This document shows, piece by piece, positions 17,948-26,945 of a stretch of DNA of 64,000 nucleotides. Under the pieces are notes generated by a model. It searched no databases and was not told the DNA's origin. It saw only the letters and a list, made by a program, of their open reading frames with translations. Both the position numbers and the translations under genes were made by a program. The DNA is taken from NCBI GenBank assembly GCA_902780635.1, contig CACZGH010000022.1:1-64000 (forward strand), written 5' to 3'. The DNA is from an uncultured Prevotellaceae bacterium (GTDB taxonomy: Bacteria > Bacteroidota > Bacteroidia > Bacteroidales > Bacteroidaceae). Within the stretch, counting starts at the first letter, position 1. Each line of letters opens with the position of its first letter.

Positions 17948-19359
17948 TGTTGTTGTTGGTTGAGTGCATATTGGTAATAATCGGCGGGGTCCATCCCATC
18001 GGGAAAGAGGTCGCATAGCACATTCCTTGCCTCTTCGGGATTTTTTCTTACCGCGATGTCGAGGAAATGCAGAAACTCGTCATTCTTGTGCATCTCTCTG
18101 GCGCAGATGGCAAGATAGGAATAGCCGATGTCCCAGTTGTCGTCAGCGGTGGTGAGCAACGGCTTGAGTATCTTGTAGGCTTCCGGGATATAATTGTTGT
18201 CGAAGAGGGAAGTGCCCACCCTGATCATGATAGATGAGGAGTGGCCAGAGTCATTGATGGCATCCATGAAGCAACGGGCTGCCTCTTGATGGTGTCCGTT
18301 CTCCAGATAGATATGTCCTTTGAGCACCAGCATCTCTTCTTTCACACCCTCCAGATGCATCGCTTTGTCAGCATAGCCGATGGCTTTCTCCATGTCGCCC
18401 TGACGGCTCAGGGTGAAAGCAAGGTCTTGGTATATTTCCAATAGGAAGGGGGAGTCTTCACGGACATAATGCTCCGCCTGGTAGAGCAATTGAAGAGCGT
18501 CAGCGCCCTTGTCGCTGTTCATCAAACACTCTGCCTCATGGAGATAGCCTACCTCGATGTCAGGGTTCTCCAAGGTGTAACGATGATAGTAGGTGGCCGC
18601 CTCCTCGAAGTTGTTGAGGGCAAAGAGGCAGTTGGCTTTGTTGAGCAAAGCGTCGCTGTCGCTGGGATGGATGGCGATGGCGTATTCGCTGCTGGAGATG
18701 GAGTCGTTGTAGCGCCGAAGCATGTATTGAGCGGCGGCCAGCTGATCCCAGTAGAAGATGGAGAAAGGTTGCTCGTCTACCAGTCGTGTGAAGACTTCTT
18801 CGCTCTCTTCGTAACGTTTCTCGCCGTATAAGATCCTTCCTCGAAGTTCAATGTAGTCGATGGAGTCAGTCTCCTCACTTCTAAGCAACCATTTTCTTGC
18901 ATAGAAAAATTCGTTGTAGTCGGCGAAGAGGGTGGCCGTGTCAAGAATGAAGTCTTTGCGGTCGATACCCTCTGTCTGCTCCATGTATTCCTCTAAATAT
19001 TCGTCGGCATCATCTTGCCTTCCTTCCACAATCAGGATCTCAGCCTGAAGAAAGTAGTAGTCGAGGTCGTCTTTGTCCTCTATCTGATCTGCTATTTCAG
19101 CTGCTTGTTTGGCGTCGTTGTATTGCATCAGCAGCAGACGGGCTTTCAACGTAAGCGGTCCACTGGCGTCGGGAAATAATGACAATGCGTATTCGACAGC
19201 CTCAGAGGCCTTTTTCGTCAGCCCCTGTGAGAGATAATACTCGGCGATGTCGGTCAAGGCATCAGTGTCGAGAAACACGGAATGATGTTCATCCCGTGCT
19301 TCCTCGTATTGTCTCAGAATATTTCTGAACTCTTTGCTGTCGTAATAATTGTCGCGCAT
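17944..19359 (-). CDS. Tetratricopeptide repeat protein
   Basis: A 471-residue, acidic, almost fully helical protein without signal peptide or membrane segments. It is built of roughly 11-12 degenerate TPR units; clear ones include the stretches around residues 45-75 (YYLSQGLTKKASEAVEYALS), 205-240 (YDSISSSEYAIAIHPSDSDA-like) and 310-345 (GDMEKAIGYADKAMHLE). TPR arrays mediate protein-protein contacts, so no specific function follows. The ATG lies directly after the glnS stop with no spacer, and its stop overlaps the dedA start, so glnS-TPR-dedA is a tightly packed unit. Confidence 0.85.
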   Translation of the reverse strand: MRDNYYDSKEFRNILRQYEEARDEHHSVFLDTDALTDIAEYYLSQGLTKKASEAVEYALSLFPDASGPLTLKARLLLMQYNDAKQAAEIADQIEDKDDLDYYFLQAEILIVEGRQDDADEYLEEYMEQTEGIDRKDFILDTATLFADYNEFFYARKWLLRSEETDSIDYIELRGRILYGEKRYEESEEVFTRLVDEQPFSIFYWDQLAAAQYMLRRYNDSISSSEYAIAIHPSDSDALLNKANCLFALNNFEEAATYYHRYTLENPDIEVGYLHEAECLMNSDKGADALQLLYQAEHYVREDSPFLLEIYQDLAFTLSRQGDMEKAIGYADKAMHLEGVKEEMLVLKGHIYLENGHHQEAARCFMDAINDSGHSSSIMIRVGTSLFDNNYIPEAYKILKPLLTTADDNWDIGYSYLAICAREMHKNDEFLHFLDIAVRKNPEEARNVLCDLFPDGMDPADYYQYALNQQQQ

Positions 19360-21075
19360 TTATTTGTTGATTTTGGCCCAGGTGTCTTTCAGACCCACCG
19401 TCTTGTTGTAGACGAGATGTCCGGGCTTGGAGTCCAAGTCGGCCATGAAGTATCCGATGCGCTGGAACTGGAGGTAGTCGCCGGGCTTCATGCCTGCTGC
19501 GAAGTCTTCCACGTAGCAATGACTGTTGATGGAGAGCGAGTCGGGGTTGAGCAGGTCGCGGAAGTCGGCGTCGCTGGCTCCGGGGTTCTCCACGTTGAAC
19601 AGCCGGTCGTAGATTCTCACCTCTGCCTGCTGGCAATGGTCGGCAGATACCCAGTGTAGCGTGCCTTTCACTTTGCGGTTGGCACCCTCCATGCCGCTCT
19701 TGCTGGCAGGGTCGTATTCAGCGTAGATCTCTTCCACCTCACCATTGTCATTCTTCTTGCAGCCGGTGCATTTCACGATATAGGCGTTCTTCAGCCTCAC
19801 CTCTTTTCCTGGTGTCATGCGGAAGAATTTCTTCGGTGCATCCTCCATGAAGTCCTCACGCTCTATCCAGAGATTTTTGGAGAAGGTGATGGTATGTGTG
19901 CCGTCGGCCTCGTTCTCAGGATTGTTGACAGCTGTCATCTCTTCTGACATTCCGTCGGGATAGTTGGTGATGATCAGTTTCACGGGGTTGACCACGGCGC
20001 TCACGCGGATGGCACGGGCGTTGAGGTCTTCTCGCACGGCAGCCTCTAAGAGAGCCACGTCATTGAGTGCGTCAAACTTGGTGTATCCGATGGAGTCGAT
20101 AAACTTGCGGATGCTCTCTGGCGAGTAGCCGCGGCGGCGCATGCCACACAGGGTGGGCATACGGGGGTCGTCCCATCCGATGACGCGTTTTTCATTGACG
20201 AGTGCAAGCAGTTTGCGCTTGCTCATCACGGTGTAGGTGAGGTTCAGTCGGTTGAACTCAATCTGACGTGGACGGTAGTTGGGCGTCTCACCTTTTTCTG
20301 CGTACATCTCCAGGAGGAAGTCTACAAATTTGTCGTAGAGAGGACGATGAGGTACGAACTCCAGGGTGCAGATAGAGTGGGTGACCCCTTCGAAGAAGTC
20401 GCTCTGTCCGTGTGCGAAATCGTACATGGGATAGGCATGCCATTGGGTGCCTGTGCGGTGGTGTGGGGTCTGTATGGTGCGATAAATGATGGGGTCGCGG
20501 AAGTGCATGTTGGGGTTGGCCATGTCGAGCTTGGCACGGAGCACCATGGCTCCCTCTACGGCCTCTGGCGTGTTCATATGATGGAAGAGCCTTAGGTTCT
20601 CTTCGACAGGGCGGTCACGATAGGGTGAGGCGGTGCCGGGCTCTGTGGGGGTGCCTTTCTGCTGGGCGATCTGCTCAGATGTCTGTTCGTCGACGTATGC
20701 CAGCCCTTTTTGTATCAGCCAGATGGCGAAGTCCCACAGTTGCTGGAAATAGTCGGAAGCATAATAGAGATTTCCCCAGTGGAAGCCAAGCCATCGGATG
20801 TCGTTGAGGATATTCTCCACATATTCGTTGTTCTCTTTGCTGGGGTTGGTGTCATCGAAACGTAGGTTGCACACACCATTGTAATGCTCCGCCACTCCGA
20901 AGTCCATGCAGATGGCTTTGGCGTGGCCAATATGCAGATAACCGTTGGGCTCTGGTGGGAATCGTGTCTGGATCCTGCCGTCATTTTTTCCCTCTGCCAG
21001 ATCTTTTTCCACCAGTTGCTCTACGAAGCTCAGACTTCGTTTCTCCACATTTGTATTTTCTTCCATAATTGCCAT
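19360..21075 (-). CDS. glnS: Glutamine--tRNA ligase
   Basis: GlnRS charges tRNA-Gln in the cytoplasm. The class I signatures are clear: the HIGH motif in PNGYLHIGHAKA (about residue 40) and the KMSKS equivalent VMSKRKLL, with a C-terminal beta-barrel anticodon domain of normal length. From the ATG at 21075 it has 571 residues; an ATG nine bases further in (21066) is also possible. The frame extends to 21105, but that codon lies inside the -7 promoter box (21103-21110), so it cannot be the start. The gene leads the glnS-TPR-dedA unit. Confidence 0.96.
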   Translation of the reverse strand: MAIMEENTNVEKRSLSFVEQLVEKDLAEGKNDGRIQTRFPPEPNGYLHIGHAKAICMDFGVAEHYNGVCNLRFDDTNPSKENNEYVENILNDIRWLGFHWGNLYYASDYFQQLWDFAIWLIQKGLAYVDEQTSEQIAQQKGTPTEPGTASPYRDRPVEENLRLFHHMNTPEAVEGAMVLRAKLDMANPNMHFRDPIIYRTIQTPHHRTGTQWHAYPMYDFAHGQSDFFEGVTHSICTLEFVPHRPLYDKFVDFLLEMYAEKGETPNYRPRQIEFNRLNLTYTVMSKRKLLALVNEKRVIGWDDPRMPTLCGMRRRGYSPESIRKFIDSIGYTKFDALNDVALLEAAVREDLNARAIRVSAVVNPVKLIITNYPDGMSEEMTAVNNPENEADGTHTITFSKNLWIEREDFMEDAPKKFFRMTPGKEVRLKNAYIVKCTGCKKNDNGEVEEIYAEYDPASKSGMEGANRKVKGTLHWVSADHCQQAEVRIYDRLFNVENPGASDADFRDLLNPDSLSINSHCYVEDFAAGMKPGDYLQFQRIGYFMADLDSKPGHLVYNKTVGLKDTWAKINK

Positions 21076-21102
21076 GATATATTGGGTATTTTTATTAATG
21101 TG

Positions 21103-21131
21103 CAAAATTAGATAAAAAAATTGAATTACAA
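21103..21131 (-). promoter_or_regulatory. Promoter of glnS
   Basis: On the minus strand TTG (21129-21131), 18 bases, TAATTTTG (21103-21110). It rules out the longest glnS frame and leaves a leader of about 20-30 nt. Confidence 0.65.
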
Positions 21132-21240
21132 GTCACTATCCTTCATTATTTGTTGTCATTATGATGTACACTATCGTGTTACAAACAGCTAGGGTTGTGA
21201 AGAATTTGTCAAAAACATGTTATTTAACATAAAAAAATAT

Positions 21241-21271
21241 TTGTCTGTTTTGCCAAAAATCCTTACTTTTG
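21241..21271 (+). promoter_or_regulatory. Orphan promoter of the small RNA
   Basis: TTG (21241-21243), 20 bases, TACTTTTG (21264-21271): a consensus promoter on the plus strand with no open frame behind it; the next plus-strand gene begins 1.6 kb away. Confidence 0.7.
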
Positions 21272-21277
21272 TGGCCG

Positions 21278-21370
21278 TTATCCTGAATACAATCTTTTTA
21301 CCTTAAAAAAGCTAATACCTATTGAGATTGGGATGCCTCTTCTGTGAAGAAGGGGCGTTCCGCTTTTTTA
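21278..21370 (+). ncRNA. Candidate stand-alone small RNA (about 93 nt)
   Basis: A consensus promoter (21241-21271) is followed about 95 bases later by a terminator hairpin. The stem GGATGCCTCTTC (21331-21342) pairs imperfectly with GAAGAAGGGGCGTTCC (21346-21361) and is followed by a T run. In addition AAAAAAGC (21305-21312) is exactly complementary to GCTTTTTT (21362-21369), extending the stem. The 5-prime part (to about 21304) is single-stranded and pyrimidine-rich. No small open frame stands out. The architecture resembles published Bacteroidales small RNA motifs such as Bacteroidales-1, but I cannot confirm membership. Confidence 0.65.
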
Positions 21371-21372
21371 TA

Positions 21373-21556
21373 GGTCAGAAGTTTAGGAGTTCAGAAGTTT
21401 AGGAGTTCAGAAGTTTAGGAGTTCAGAAGTTTAGGAGTTCAGGAGTTCAGGAGTTCAGACATTACCATTGAATGCGAAGTCCTCCACTCCTCTACTCCTT
21501 CCATCAAGTCATTTGTCTGAACTCCTGTACTCCTACACTCCTGAACTCCTTCCATT
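21373..21556. repeat. Palindromic GGAGTT repeat element, copy B
   Basis: Plus-strand units GGAGTTCAGAAGTTTA repeat about four times from 21379, shorten to GGAGTTCA, then reach the core GGAGTTCAGACATTACCAT (about 21449). The right side carries GTCATTTGTCTGAACTCC and further ACTCC units to about 21552. The core matches copy A at 17.19 kb with one substitution over 19 bases. The spacer between glnS and mltG (about 480 bases) holds only the small RNA and this element. Confidence 0.8.
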
Positions 21557-21559
21557 ATT

Positions 21560-22615
21560 TCATTTGATTCCTCGCTCGTTGAGTGCGCGGTGATATTTTT
21601 GCGCATTGGCCTGATGTTCTGCGGCCGTGCGGGCATAATTGTGTGTGCCGCTGAAGTCTTCCTTGGCACACATGTAGATATAGTCGTGCTTTTGGTAATT
21701 GAGTACGGCATCGAGGTCTTCTTTCATGGGGATGCGGATAGGTCCTGGAGGCAGGCCTGCATACTTATAGGTGTTGTAAGGGCTGTCAGTGGTGAGCATG
21801 CGGTTGAGGATACGACGTATGCCGAAATCCTGCATGGCAAACTTCACGGTGGGGTCAGACTGCAGCAGCATCCCTTTTTTCAGGCGGTTGATGTAGAGTC
21901 CAGCCACGGTGGGTTTTTCCTGGGTGGCGCGGGTTTCCTCTGTCACGATGCTTGCCAGCGTACTCACCTCCTCAGGTGTCATGTTCAGGGCTTTTGCCTT
22001 GGCAAGACGTTCCTCGGTCCAGAATTTGTCATGCTCTTTCTTCATACGGTCGAGGAACTCCTCTGCCGAGACGGTCCAGTACATATTGTAAGAGTCAGGG
22101 ATAAACATGCTGGCGATAGTCTGTGTGTTGTAGCCGTATCGCTGGCAAACTGCTGGGTCGGTGAGCATCTGATAGAGTTCGAGGCTATCCAACTCCAGTT
22201 TTTTGCCCACGGCGGCGGCCAGACGGTCGAGTGTCCTGGCAGATGGAATCGGCACGTTGAGGGGTGTCTGTTCGCCACGTACCAGGATATTGGCCATTTC
22301 ACGCGCACTTACCTTGGTGTTCAGCTCATAGCGACCGCGCTTCACATTGTCACCATAGTCTTTGAAGTCGGCGAGGGCTTTCAGGCCTTTCATGGCATGG
22401 GGCTTGGCCAGTGCGGCGATTTTGGTATAGACAGAGTCAACATTGTCATCTTTGTCTATGTACACATATTGGGTTTCTTCCTCAGCTGAGAGCGGTGTCT
22501 GCATATAGTAATAGTATACACCATAGGCGGCGATGGCCAGAAGGGCCAATACCGCAAGAGTCCATTTCAGTCCGTTGCTGGTTTTGGGGTTGTTTTTGCT
22601 TTTGTTCTTTTTCAT
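21560..22615 (-). CDS. mltG: Endolytic transglycosylase MltG (YceG-like)
   Basis: MltG is an inner-membrane lytic transglycosylase that cuts nascent peptidoglycan strands and is thought to release them from synthesis. The 351-residue protein has a basic cytoplasmic start (MKKNKSKNNPK), one membrane segment at about residues 15-31, and the YceG domain with the catalytic Glu in LASIVTEETRA near residue 215, followed by GLYINRLKKGMLLQSDPTV and YNTYKYAGLPPGPI. The length and order match the family. A TAATTTTG box at 22635-22642 on the minus strand lies just upstream and probably drives it as a single-gene unit. Confidence 0.93.
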   Translation of the reverse strand: MKKNKSKNNPKTSNGLKWTLAVLALLAIAAYGVYYYYMQTPLSAEEETQYVYIDKDDNVDSVYTKIAALAKPHAMKGLKALADFKDYGDNVKRGRYELNTKVSAREMANILVRGEQTPLNVPIPSARTLDRLAAAVGKKLELDSLELYQMLTDPAVCQRYGYNTQTIASMFIPDSYNMYWTVSAEEFLDRMKKEHDKFWTEERLAKAKALNMTPEEVSTLASIVTEETRATQEKPTVAGLYINRLKKGMLLQSDPTVKFAMQDFGIRRILNRMLTTDSPYNTYKYAGLPPGPIRIPMKEDLDAVLNYQKHDYIYMCAKEDFSGTHNYARTAAEHQANAQKYHRALNERGIK

Positions 22616-22634
22616 CTCCTTGGTTATTTTGGGG

Positions 22635-22642
22635 CAAAATTA
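22635..22642 (-). promoter_or_regulatory. -7 box of mltG
   Basis: TAATTTTG on the minus strand, with a TTG at 22665-22667 after 22 bases, slightly longer than usual. It is 20 bases from the mltG start. Confidence 0.5.
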
Positions 22643-22719
22643 ATCAAAAACTATGTATTATCATCAAGATTATAGAAGATTAACCAAAATAGGGGAAGTG
22701 CGCAGCATGGGTGAACCGG

Positions 22720-22760
22720 ATATCCCGGACATTCCGGTCTTTCCAGATTTTCCGGTTTTT
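22720..22760. repeat. TCCGG-type tandem repeat, copy 1
   Basis: CCGGA/TTCCGG units recur with a period of about 9-10 bases (CCGGATATCCCGGACATTCCGG and so on). The same kind of array, reverse-complemented, lies at 40.0 kb. It is intergenic, between mltG and malQ. Confidence 0.6.
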
Positions 22761-22792
22761 TCTTGAGTTATCACAAAAAAAAGAGGTTTCTC

Positions 22793-22823
22793 TTGTTGAA
22801 TCGGATAAAATCATGTATTTTTG
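22793..22823 (+). promoter_or_regulatory. Promoter of malQ, which fixes the start
   Basis: TTG (22793-22795), 20 bases, TATTTTTG (22816-22823). Transcription begins near 22830, so only the ATG at 22867, not the upstream in-frame ATG at 22711, can be used. Confidence 0.7.
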
Positions 22824-22866
22824 TGACATCAGACATGTGACGATCCATGTCATTAAGACGAAGACT

Positions 22867-25587
22867 ATGAAACTCAAATTCCAGATACATTATAATACAG
22901 CATGGGGTCAGAACCTCTATGTGGCTGCTACCTATACTACTGATGACGGCCGCGGTCGCAACTATCTGTTGCCTATGCAGACCGATGACGGCGAGGTGTG
23001 GACCCTTGAGACTTCAGTCATGGAGTCGCGACAGCGTCCTGTTGTCTCCATCACTTATTGTTATCAAGTGATGGATGGAGATGGCAGGGCATTGCGGGTC
23101 GAATGGTGTAAGGTGCCTCGCACTTATGCTTTCGACAGTAGCCGTGACTATTTCTTCCCCGACGTGTGGAGAGATGTGCCCCTGAATGCACATCTGTATA
23201 CTGAAGCTTTCCTGACGTCGACATGTCAGCGGCGGCATGTGCCGGTTGCGGCCGAGCGCTTGTCTCTGTTCCGCCGCACCATCATCTTCCGGGTCTCGGC
23301 TCCCCAACTCTTGCCAGGACAGTCGGTGGGTGTGTGTGGCAGTCATCCCGCCATTGGTTGCTGGAATCCGTCACGCTTTCACCGCATGAAGCCTGTGGGT
23401 GACGGTGAGTGGATGCTCTCCGTCAACATCGAGGGTATGCCGCTGCCCTTGGAGTTCAAGTATGTGGTCATTGATGATACTACCAACCAACTCATAGCGT
23501 GGGAAGAAGGTGACAACCGCACGACAATGGGCATCGACGTGGCCGACGGACAGGTGCTCGTGCTCTATAGAGAGGCCTTGCGGGTGTGTGAGACTACCTG
23601 GCGTGCCGCGGGTGTGGCTGTGCCCCTGTTCTCGCTCCGCACGGAAGCCTCGTGTGGCGTAGGCGACTTCGGCGACCTGCTGAAGATGGTCGACTGGGCT
23701 TCGGCCACCGGCATGAAGATGATACAGTTGTTGCCTGTCGCCGACACGACCAGTACACATTCCTGGACCGACTCCCATCCTTATAATGCCATCTCCGCTT
23801 TCGCCCTGCATCCTCACTACATCGACCTCGCCCAGTTGCCACCCTTGAGAGAGGAGGCCCAGCAGCTTGCATACAACCGTCAGCGTCGTGAGTTGAACTC
23901 CCTGTCATACAGTGACTATATGGCTGTGGACAAAGTGAAGACGGCCTACGTCGACTCTGTATTTGAGGCCGATGGCGCTGAGACCCTTCAATCTGCAGAG
24001 TACAAGGATTTTGTGGAGCAAAACACCTTCTGGCTTGCGCCTTATGCCGCGTTTTGCATTCTACGTGACCGTTATTCCACGTCGAGGTATACCGACTGGA
24101 CTGGATGGGAAGTCTACGACGAGGCTCAGGTGAGAGAGATGCTGAAAGACCATCCCCAAGAGCGCGACAAAATCTATTATCTCCAATATCATCTGCATCG
24201 GCAGTTGGCTCATGCCGCGCAATACGCGCATGAAAAAGGTGTGGCATTGATGGGCGACTTGCCCATTGGGGTCTATCGCGACAGTGTGGAGACTTGGAGC
24301 CATCCCTCTTTCTTTGACATGGAGACACAGACTGGCACGCCCCCTGACAACGAGACGATCAATGGACAGAACTGGGGATTCCCCGCCTATCGGTGGGCAG
24401 GCGACGGTCATCATATCGACACAGAAGACCAACAGGGCATTTTCGGGTGGATGAGAACCCGTATGCGGCATTGGGAACAGTATTTCGATGCCATGAGGAT
24501 AGACCATGCGGTGGGCTACTTCCGCATCTGGGAAATCCCACATCATGCTGTCCTCGCCACGATGGGTCATTTTTCACCGGCACTACCCATGAGCGAGGAA
24601 GAAATATCCCGTTTCGGGCTGACCTTCCGTCGTGACCTTCATACACGTCCTTTCATCAACGATAAGGTTCTGAACCAACTCTTTGGCATTCATGCCACGT
24701 ATGTGAAAGAGAATTTCCTTCACCCCCTGTCGTATGGGCTATATGTACTGAGAGAGGAATATGATACCCAGGTCAAGATACGTGCCCATTTCGGAGGACG
24801 CACCGATGAGAACAGTCTCTGGATACGTGACGGTTTGTACCGCCTCATTGCCAACGTGTTGTTCCTGGAAGACCCGCGCATGCAAGGCTTGTATCACCCC
24901 CGCTTCATGGTTTATAATGAGCCCGTCTATGAGATACTCAGTTCGGAGGAAAAAGACGCGTTCATGCGCCTGTACAACAATTATTACTACGAGCGCCACC
25001 ATGATTTCTGGGCCATGCTGGCAGTGATGAAATTGCAGGGCATCTTGTCTGAGACGCGTATGCTGATCTGTGCCGAAGACCTGGGCATGTTGCCCTCTTG
25101 TGTGGAGCAGGTGCTCCGTCGTGAGCGCATTCTCTCCACAGAGATGCAGGCCTATCCCAAACAGCATGGGGTGGAGTTCTCACATCTTGGAGCTTTCCCC
25201 TATCTCAGCCTCTGCACGCTCTCCACACATGACATGGCACCGCTGCGACTGTGGTGGGAGGAGAATATCGGCAGGAGCCAGCGCTATTATGCCACCATGC
25301 TGCAACATGTCGGTAGGGCACCGCAACAATTGCCAGCCCATGTCGCCGAGGAGATCATCGCGCGCCATCTGTATGGACCTTCGATGCTCTGTGTGCTTGC
25401 CCTGCAAGACTGGTTGGCGATGGACAGCGAACTGCGTGGCAAAAATGCCGCTGACGAGCGTGTCAATGCACCCTACGATATGTATAATCAGTGGAAATAT
25501 CGCATGAGTGTGACGATAGAACAGCTGCTGCAAGCTGGCAAGTACAATCATAAGATTAAGACGATGATAACAAGAAGCAAACGATGA
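22867..25587 (+). CDS. malQ: 4-alpha-glucanotransferase (amylomaltase, GH77) with N-terminal starch-binding domains
   Basis: The enzyme transfers alpha-1,4-glucan segments during maltodextrin or glycogen breakdown in the cytoplasm. From MKLKFQIHYNT the protein has 906 residues: two CBM20-like domains (about 1-105 and 135-245; the second has GSHPAIGCWNPSRFHRMKP), then a GH77 barrel. GH77 hallmarks are RIDHAVGYFRIWEIP near residue 545 with the nucleophile Asp, CAEDLGMLP near residue 735 with the acid/base Glu, and LSTHDM near residue 790. This two-CBM form resembles plant DPE2 and is common in Bacteroidota. Its stop overlaps the next start (ATGA), coupling it to a HAD phosphatase. Confidence 0.94.
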   Translation: MKLKFQIHYNTAWGQNLYVAATYTTDDGRGRNYLLPMQTDDGEVWTLETSVMESRQRPVVSITYCYQVMDGDGRALRVEWCKVPRTYAFDSSRDYFFPDVWRDVPLNAHLYTEAFLTSTCQRRHVPVAAERLSLFRRTIIFRVSAPQLLPGQSVGVCGSHPAIGCWNPSRFHRMKPVGDGEWMLSVNIEGMPLPLEFKYVVIDDTTNQLIAWEEGDNRTTMGIDVADGQVLVLYREALRVCETTWRAAGVAVPLFSLRTEASCGVGDFGDLLKMVDWASATGMKMIQLLPVADTTSTHSWTDSHPYNAISAFALHPHYIDLAQLPPLREEAQQLAYNRQRRELNSLSYSDYMAVDKVKTAYVDSVFEADGAETLQSAEYKDFVEQNTFWLAPYAAFCILRDRYSTSRYTDWTGWEVYDEAQVREMLKDHPQERDKIYYLQYHLHRQLAHAAQYAHEKGVALMGDLPIGVYRDSVETWSHPSFFDMETQTGTPPDNETINGQNWGFPAYRWAGDGHHIDTEDQQGIFGWMRTRMRHWEQYFDAMRIDHAVGYFRIWEIPHHAVLATMGHFSPALPMSEEEISRFGLTFRRDLHTRPFINDKVLNQLFGIHATYVKENFLHPLSYGLYVLREEYDTQVKIRAHFGGRTDENSLWIRDGLYRLIANVLFLEDPRMQGLYHPRFMVYNEPVYEILSSEEKDAFMRLYNNYYYERHHDFWAMLAVMKLQGILSETRMLICAEDLGMLPSCVEQVLRRERILSTEMQAYPKQHGVEFSHLGAFPYLSLCTLSTHDMAPLRLWWEENIGRSQRYYATMLQHVGRAPQQLPAHVAEEIIARHLYGPSMLCVLALQDWLAMDSELRGKNAADERVNAPYDMYNQWKYRMSVTIEQLLQAGKYNHKIKTMITRSKR

Positions 25588-26222
25588 ACGTTTACGACAC
25601 CTATATATTCGATCTGGATGGTACACTGCTCGATACACTCGACGACTTGGCCGCCAGCACCAATTACGCGCTCCGCCATAACAGACTGCCAGCGCATACG
25701 ACAGATGATGTGAGGCGGTTTGTGGGCAATGGTGTGAGAAAACTGATAGAGCGTGCGGTGCCCGGAGGAGAAGCGCATCCTCTCTTTGAGCAGACACTGG
25801 CCGACTTCCGTGAGCATTATACCCATCATAGCAGCGACCATACACGACCTTATCCGGGGGTGGTGGCATTGTTGGAGCGGCTACGAAGCCACGGCAAAAA
25901 GATTGCCGTGGTGAGCAATAAGTTTCATGCAGCCACAGAAGCTTTGTGCTGTCATTACTTCCCCTCGTTGGTGGATGTAGCCATCGGCGAAAGCGCCGAA
26001 ATCCGTAAAAAACCAGCTCCCGACACTGTGCTGGAAGCATTGCGCCGGTTGGGTGCCGACAAGTGTGGCGCTGTCTACGTGGGTGACAGCGATGTGGACA
26101 TTGAGACAGCCCGTAACAGTGGTTTGCCTTGTATCAGTGTGCTCTGGGGATTTCGTGACAGACCTTTCCTTTTGAGCCACGGTGCCACCATCCTGGTGGA
26201 GAGTCCTGCAGAGATTTTTTGA
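25584..26222 (+). CDS. HAD family hydrolase, phosphoglycolate phosphatase-like
   Basis: A 212-residue haloacid-dehalogenase-type phosphatase of the Gph/PGMB group. Motif I FDLDGTLLDTL (residues 8-18) holds the nucleophile Asp and the second Asp; a helical cap follows; motif II is VVSNK near residue 110; motif III is the Lys in RKKPAPD; and motif IV is VGDSDVDIETA near residue 165. Substrate may be phosphoglycolate or a sugar phosphate. The 4-base overlap with malQ suggests a role in glucan metabolism, for example sugar-phosphate dephosphorylation, but this is inference. The gene converges on the LytTR regulator with a spacer of only 15 bases. Confidence 0.88.
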   Translation: MNVYDTYIFDLDGTLLDTLDDLAASTNYALRHNRLPAHTTDDVRRFVGNGVRKLIERAVPGGEAHPLFEQTLADFREHYTHHSSDHTRPYPGVVALLERLRSHGKKIAVVSNKFHAATEALCCHYFPSLVDVAIGESAEIRKKPAPDTVLEALRRLGADKCGAVYVGDSDVDIETARNSGLPCISVLWGFRDRPFLLSHGATILVESPAEIF

Positions 26223-26237
26223 CACTGTTCCTTGGTT

Positions 26238-26945
26238 TCATACCACGGTATGTTGGTCAAGGTATTTTTGTACTTCCTCTTTATAACTCTCTGAGACTGG
26301 AAGGTATTTATCGCCGAAGACCACCCTGAGTCGGTCTATCATCATGACTTTTGTCATGTGTACAATAAATGAGCGATGTATGCGCATGAACTCAGGTTTG
26401 GGCAGTGCCTCTTCCAGCGTTTTCATGTTGATCAGACTCATCACCGGTTTCTGATGCTCCACGAATATCTTGATGTAGTCTTTCACCCCCTCGATATACA
26501 AGATGTCGTCAAGACGTATCTGCACCAGTTTGTATTCGCTTTTGATGTAGATGAACCGGTCGGGGGTAATGCAGGGGCAACCTGAGGTTGAAAAGTAGTC
26601 CAAGGCTTTGTTAGCGGCCTTTAGAAAGTCCTCATAACTGATGGGCTTGAGCAGATAGTCGAGCGCATTGACTTTGTAGCCTTCGATGGCATATTGACTG
26701 AAGGCAGTGGTGAAGACAATCTTGCAGGTCTTGGGCAGGAGCGTGGCAAACTCGATGCCACTGAGTTCGGGCATCTGGATGTCAAGGAAAACCAGGTCTA
26801 TTTTGTTTTCCTTGATGTCTTTGATGGCAGCCACAGCACTATTGTATGTACCTATGAGATGCAGAAATGGGGTCTTCTGTACATAGCTCTTTAGCAGTTG
26901 GCCGGCCAAAGGTTCGTCGTCAATGATGATGCAGTTCAGTGTCAT
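26238..26945 (-). CDS. LytTR family response regulator
   Basis: A 235-residue response regulator with an N-terminal receiver domain (residues 1-120; acidic pocket Asp9-Asp10 and phospho-acceptor Asp55 in LVFLDIQMP, conserved Lys near residue 105) and a C-terminal LytTR DNA-binding domain (about 135-232, with FIYIKSEYKLVQIRLDDILYIEG and the MRIHRSFIVH stretch). It overlaps the upstream sensor gene by 26 bases, so the two form a matched pair. It is the last gene of the efflux unit starting at tolC (32586) and probably regulates that unit. The target sites cannot be read from this window. Confidence 0.93.
   Translation of the reverse strand: MTLNCIIIDDEPLAGQLLKSYVQKTPFLHLIGTYNSAVAAIKDIKENKIDLVFLDIQMPELSGIEFATLLPKTCKIVFTTAFSQYAIEGYKVNALDYLLKPISYEDFLKAANKALDYFSTSGCPCITPDRFIYIKSEYKLVQIRLDDILYIEGVKDYIKIFVEHQKPVMSLINMKTLEEALPKPEFMRIHRSFIVHMTKVMMIDRLRVVFGDKYLPVSESYKEEVQKYLDQHTVV

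Noticed and set aside
21373-21470. CRISPR array
   Set aside because: The GGAGTTCAGAAGTTTA units abut each other with no unique spacers, and no cas genes are near. It is a simple tandem repeat arm of a palindromic element.
21590-22489. A 299-codon frame antisense to mltG
   Set aside because: mltG is clear on the minus strand with its catalytic motif; the plus-strand frame lacks a promoter and is Val/Gly/His-rich in the way antisense shadows are.
22711-22866. N-terminal extension of MalQ (52 residues)
   Set aside because: The stretch covers a TCCGG repeat and the promoter at 22793-22823; the starch-binding domain begins at the ATG at 22867.
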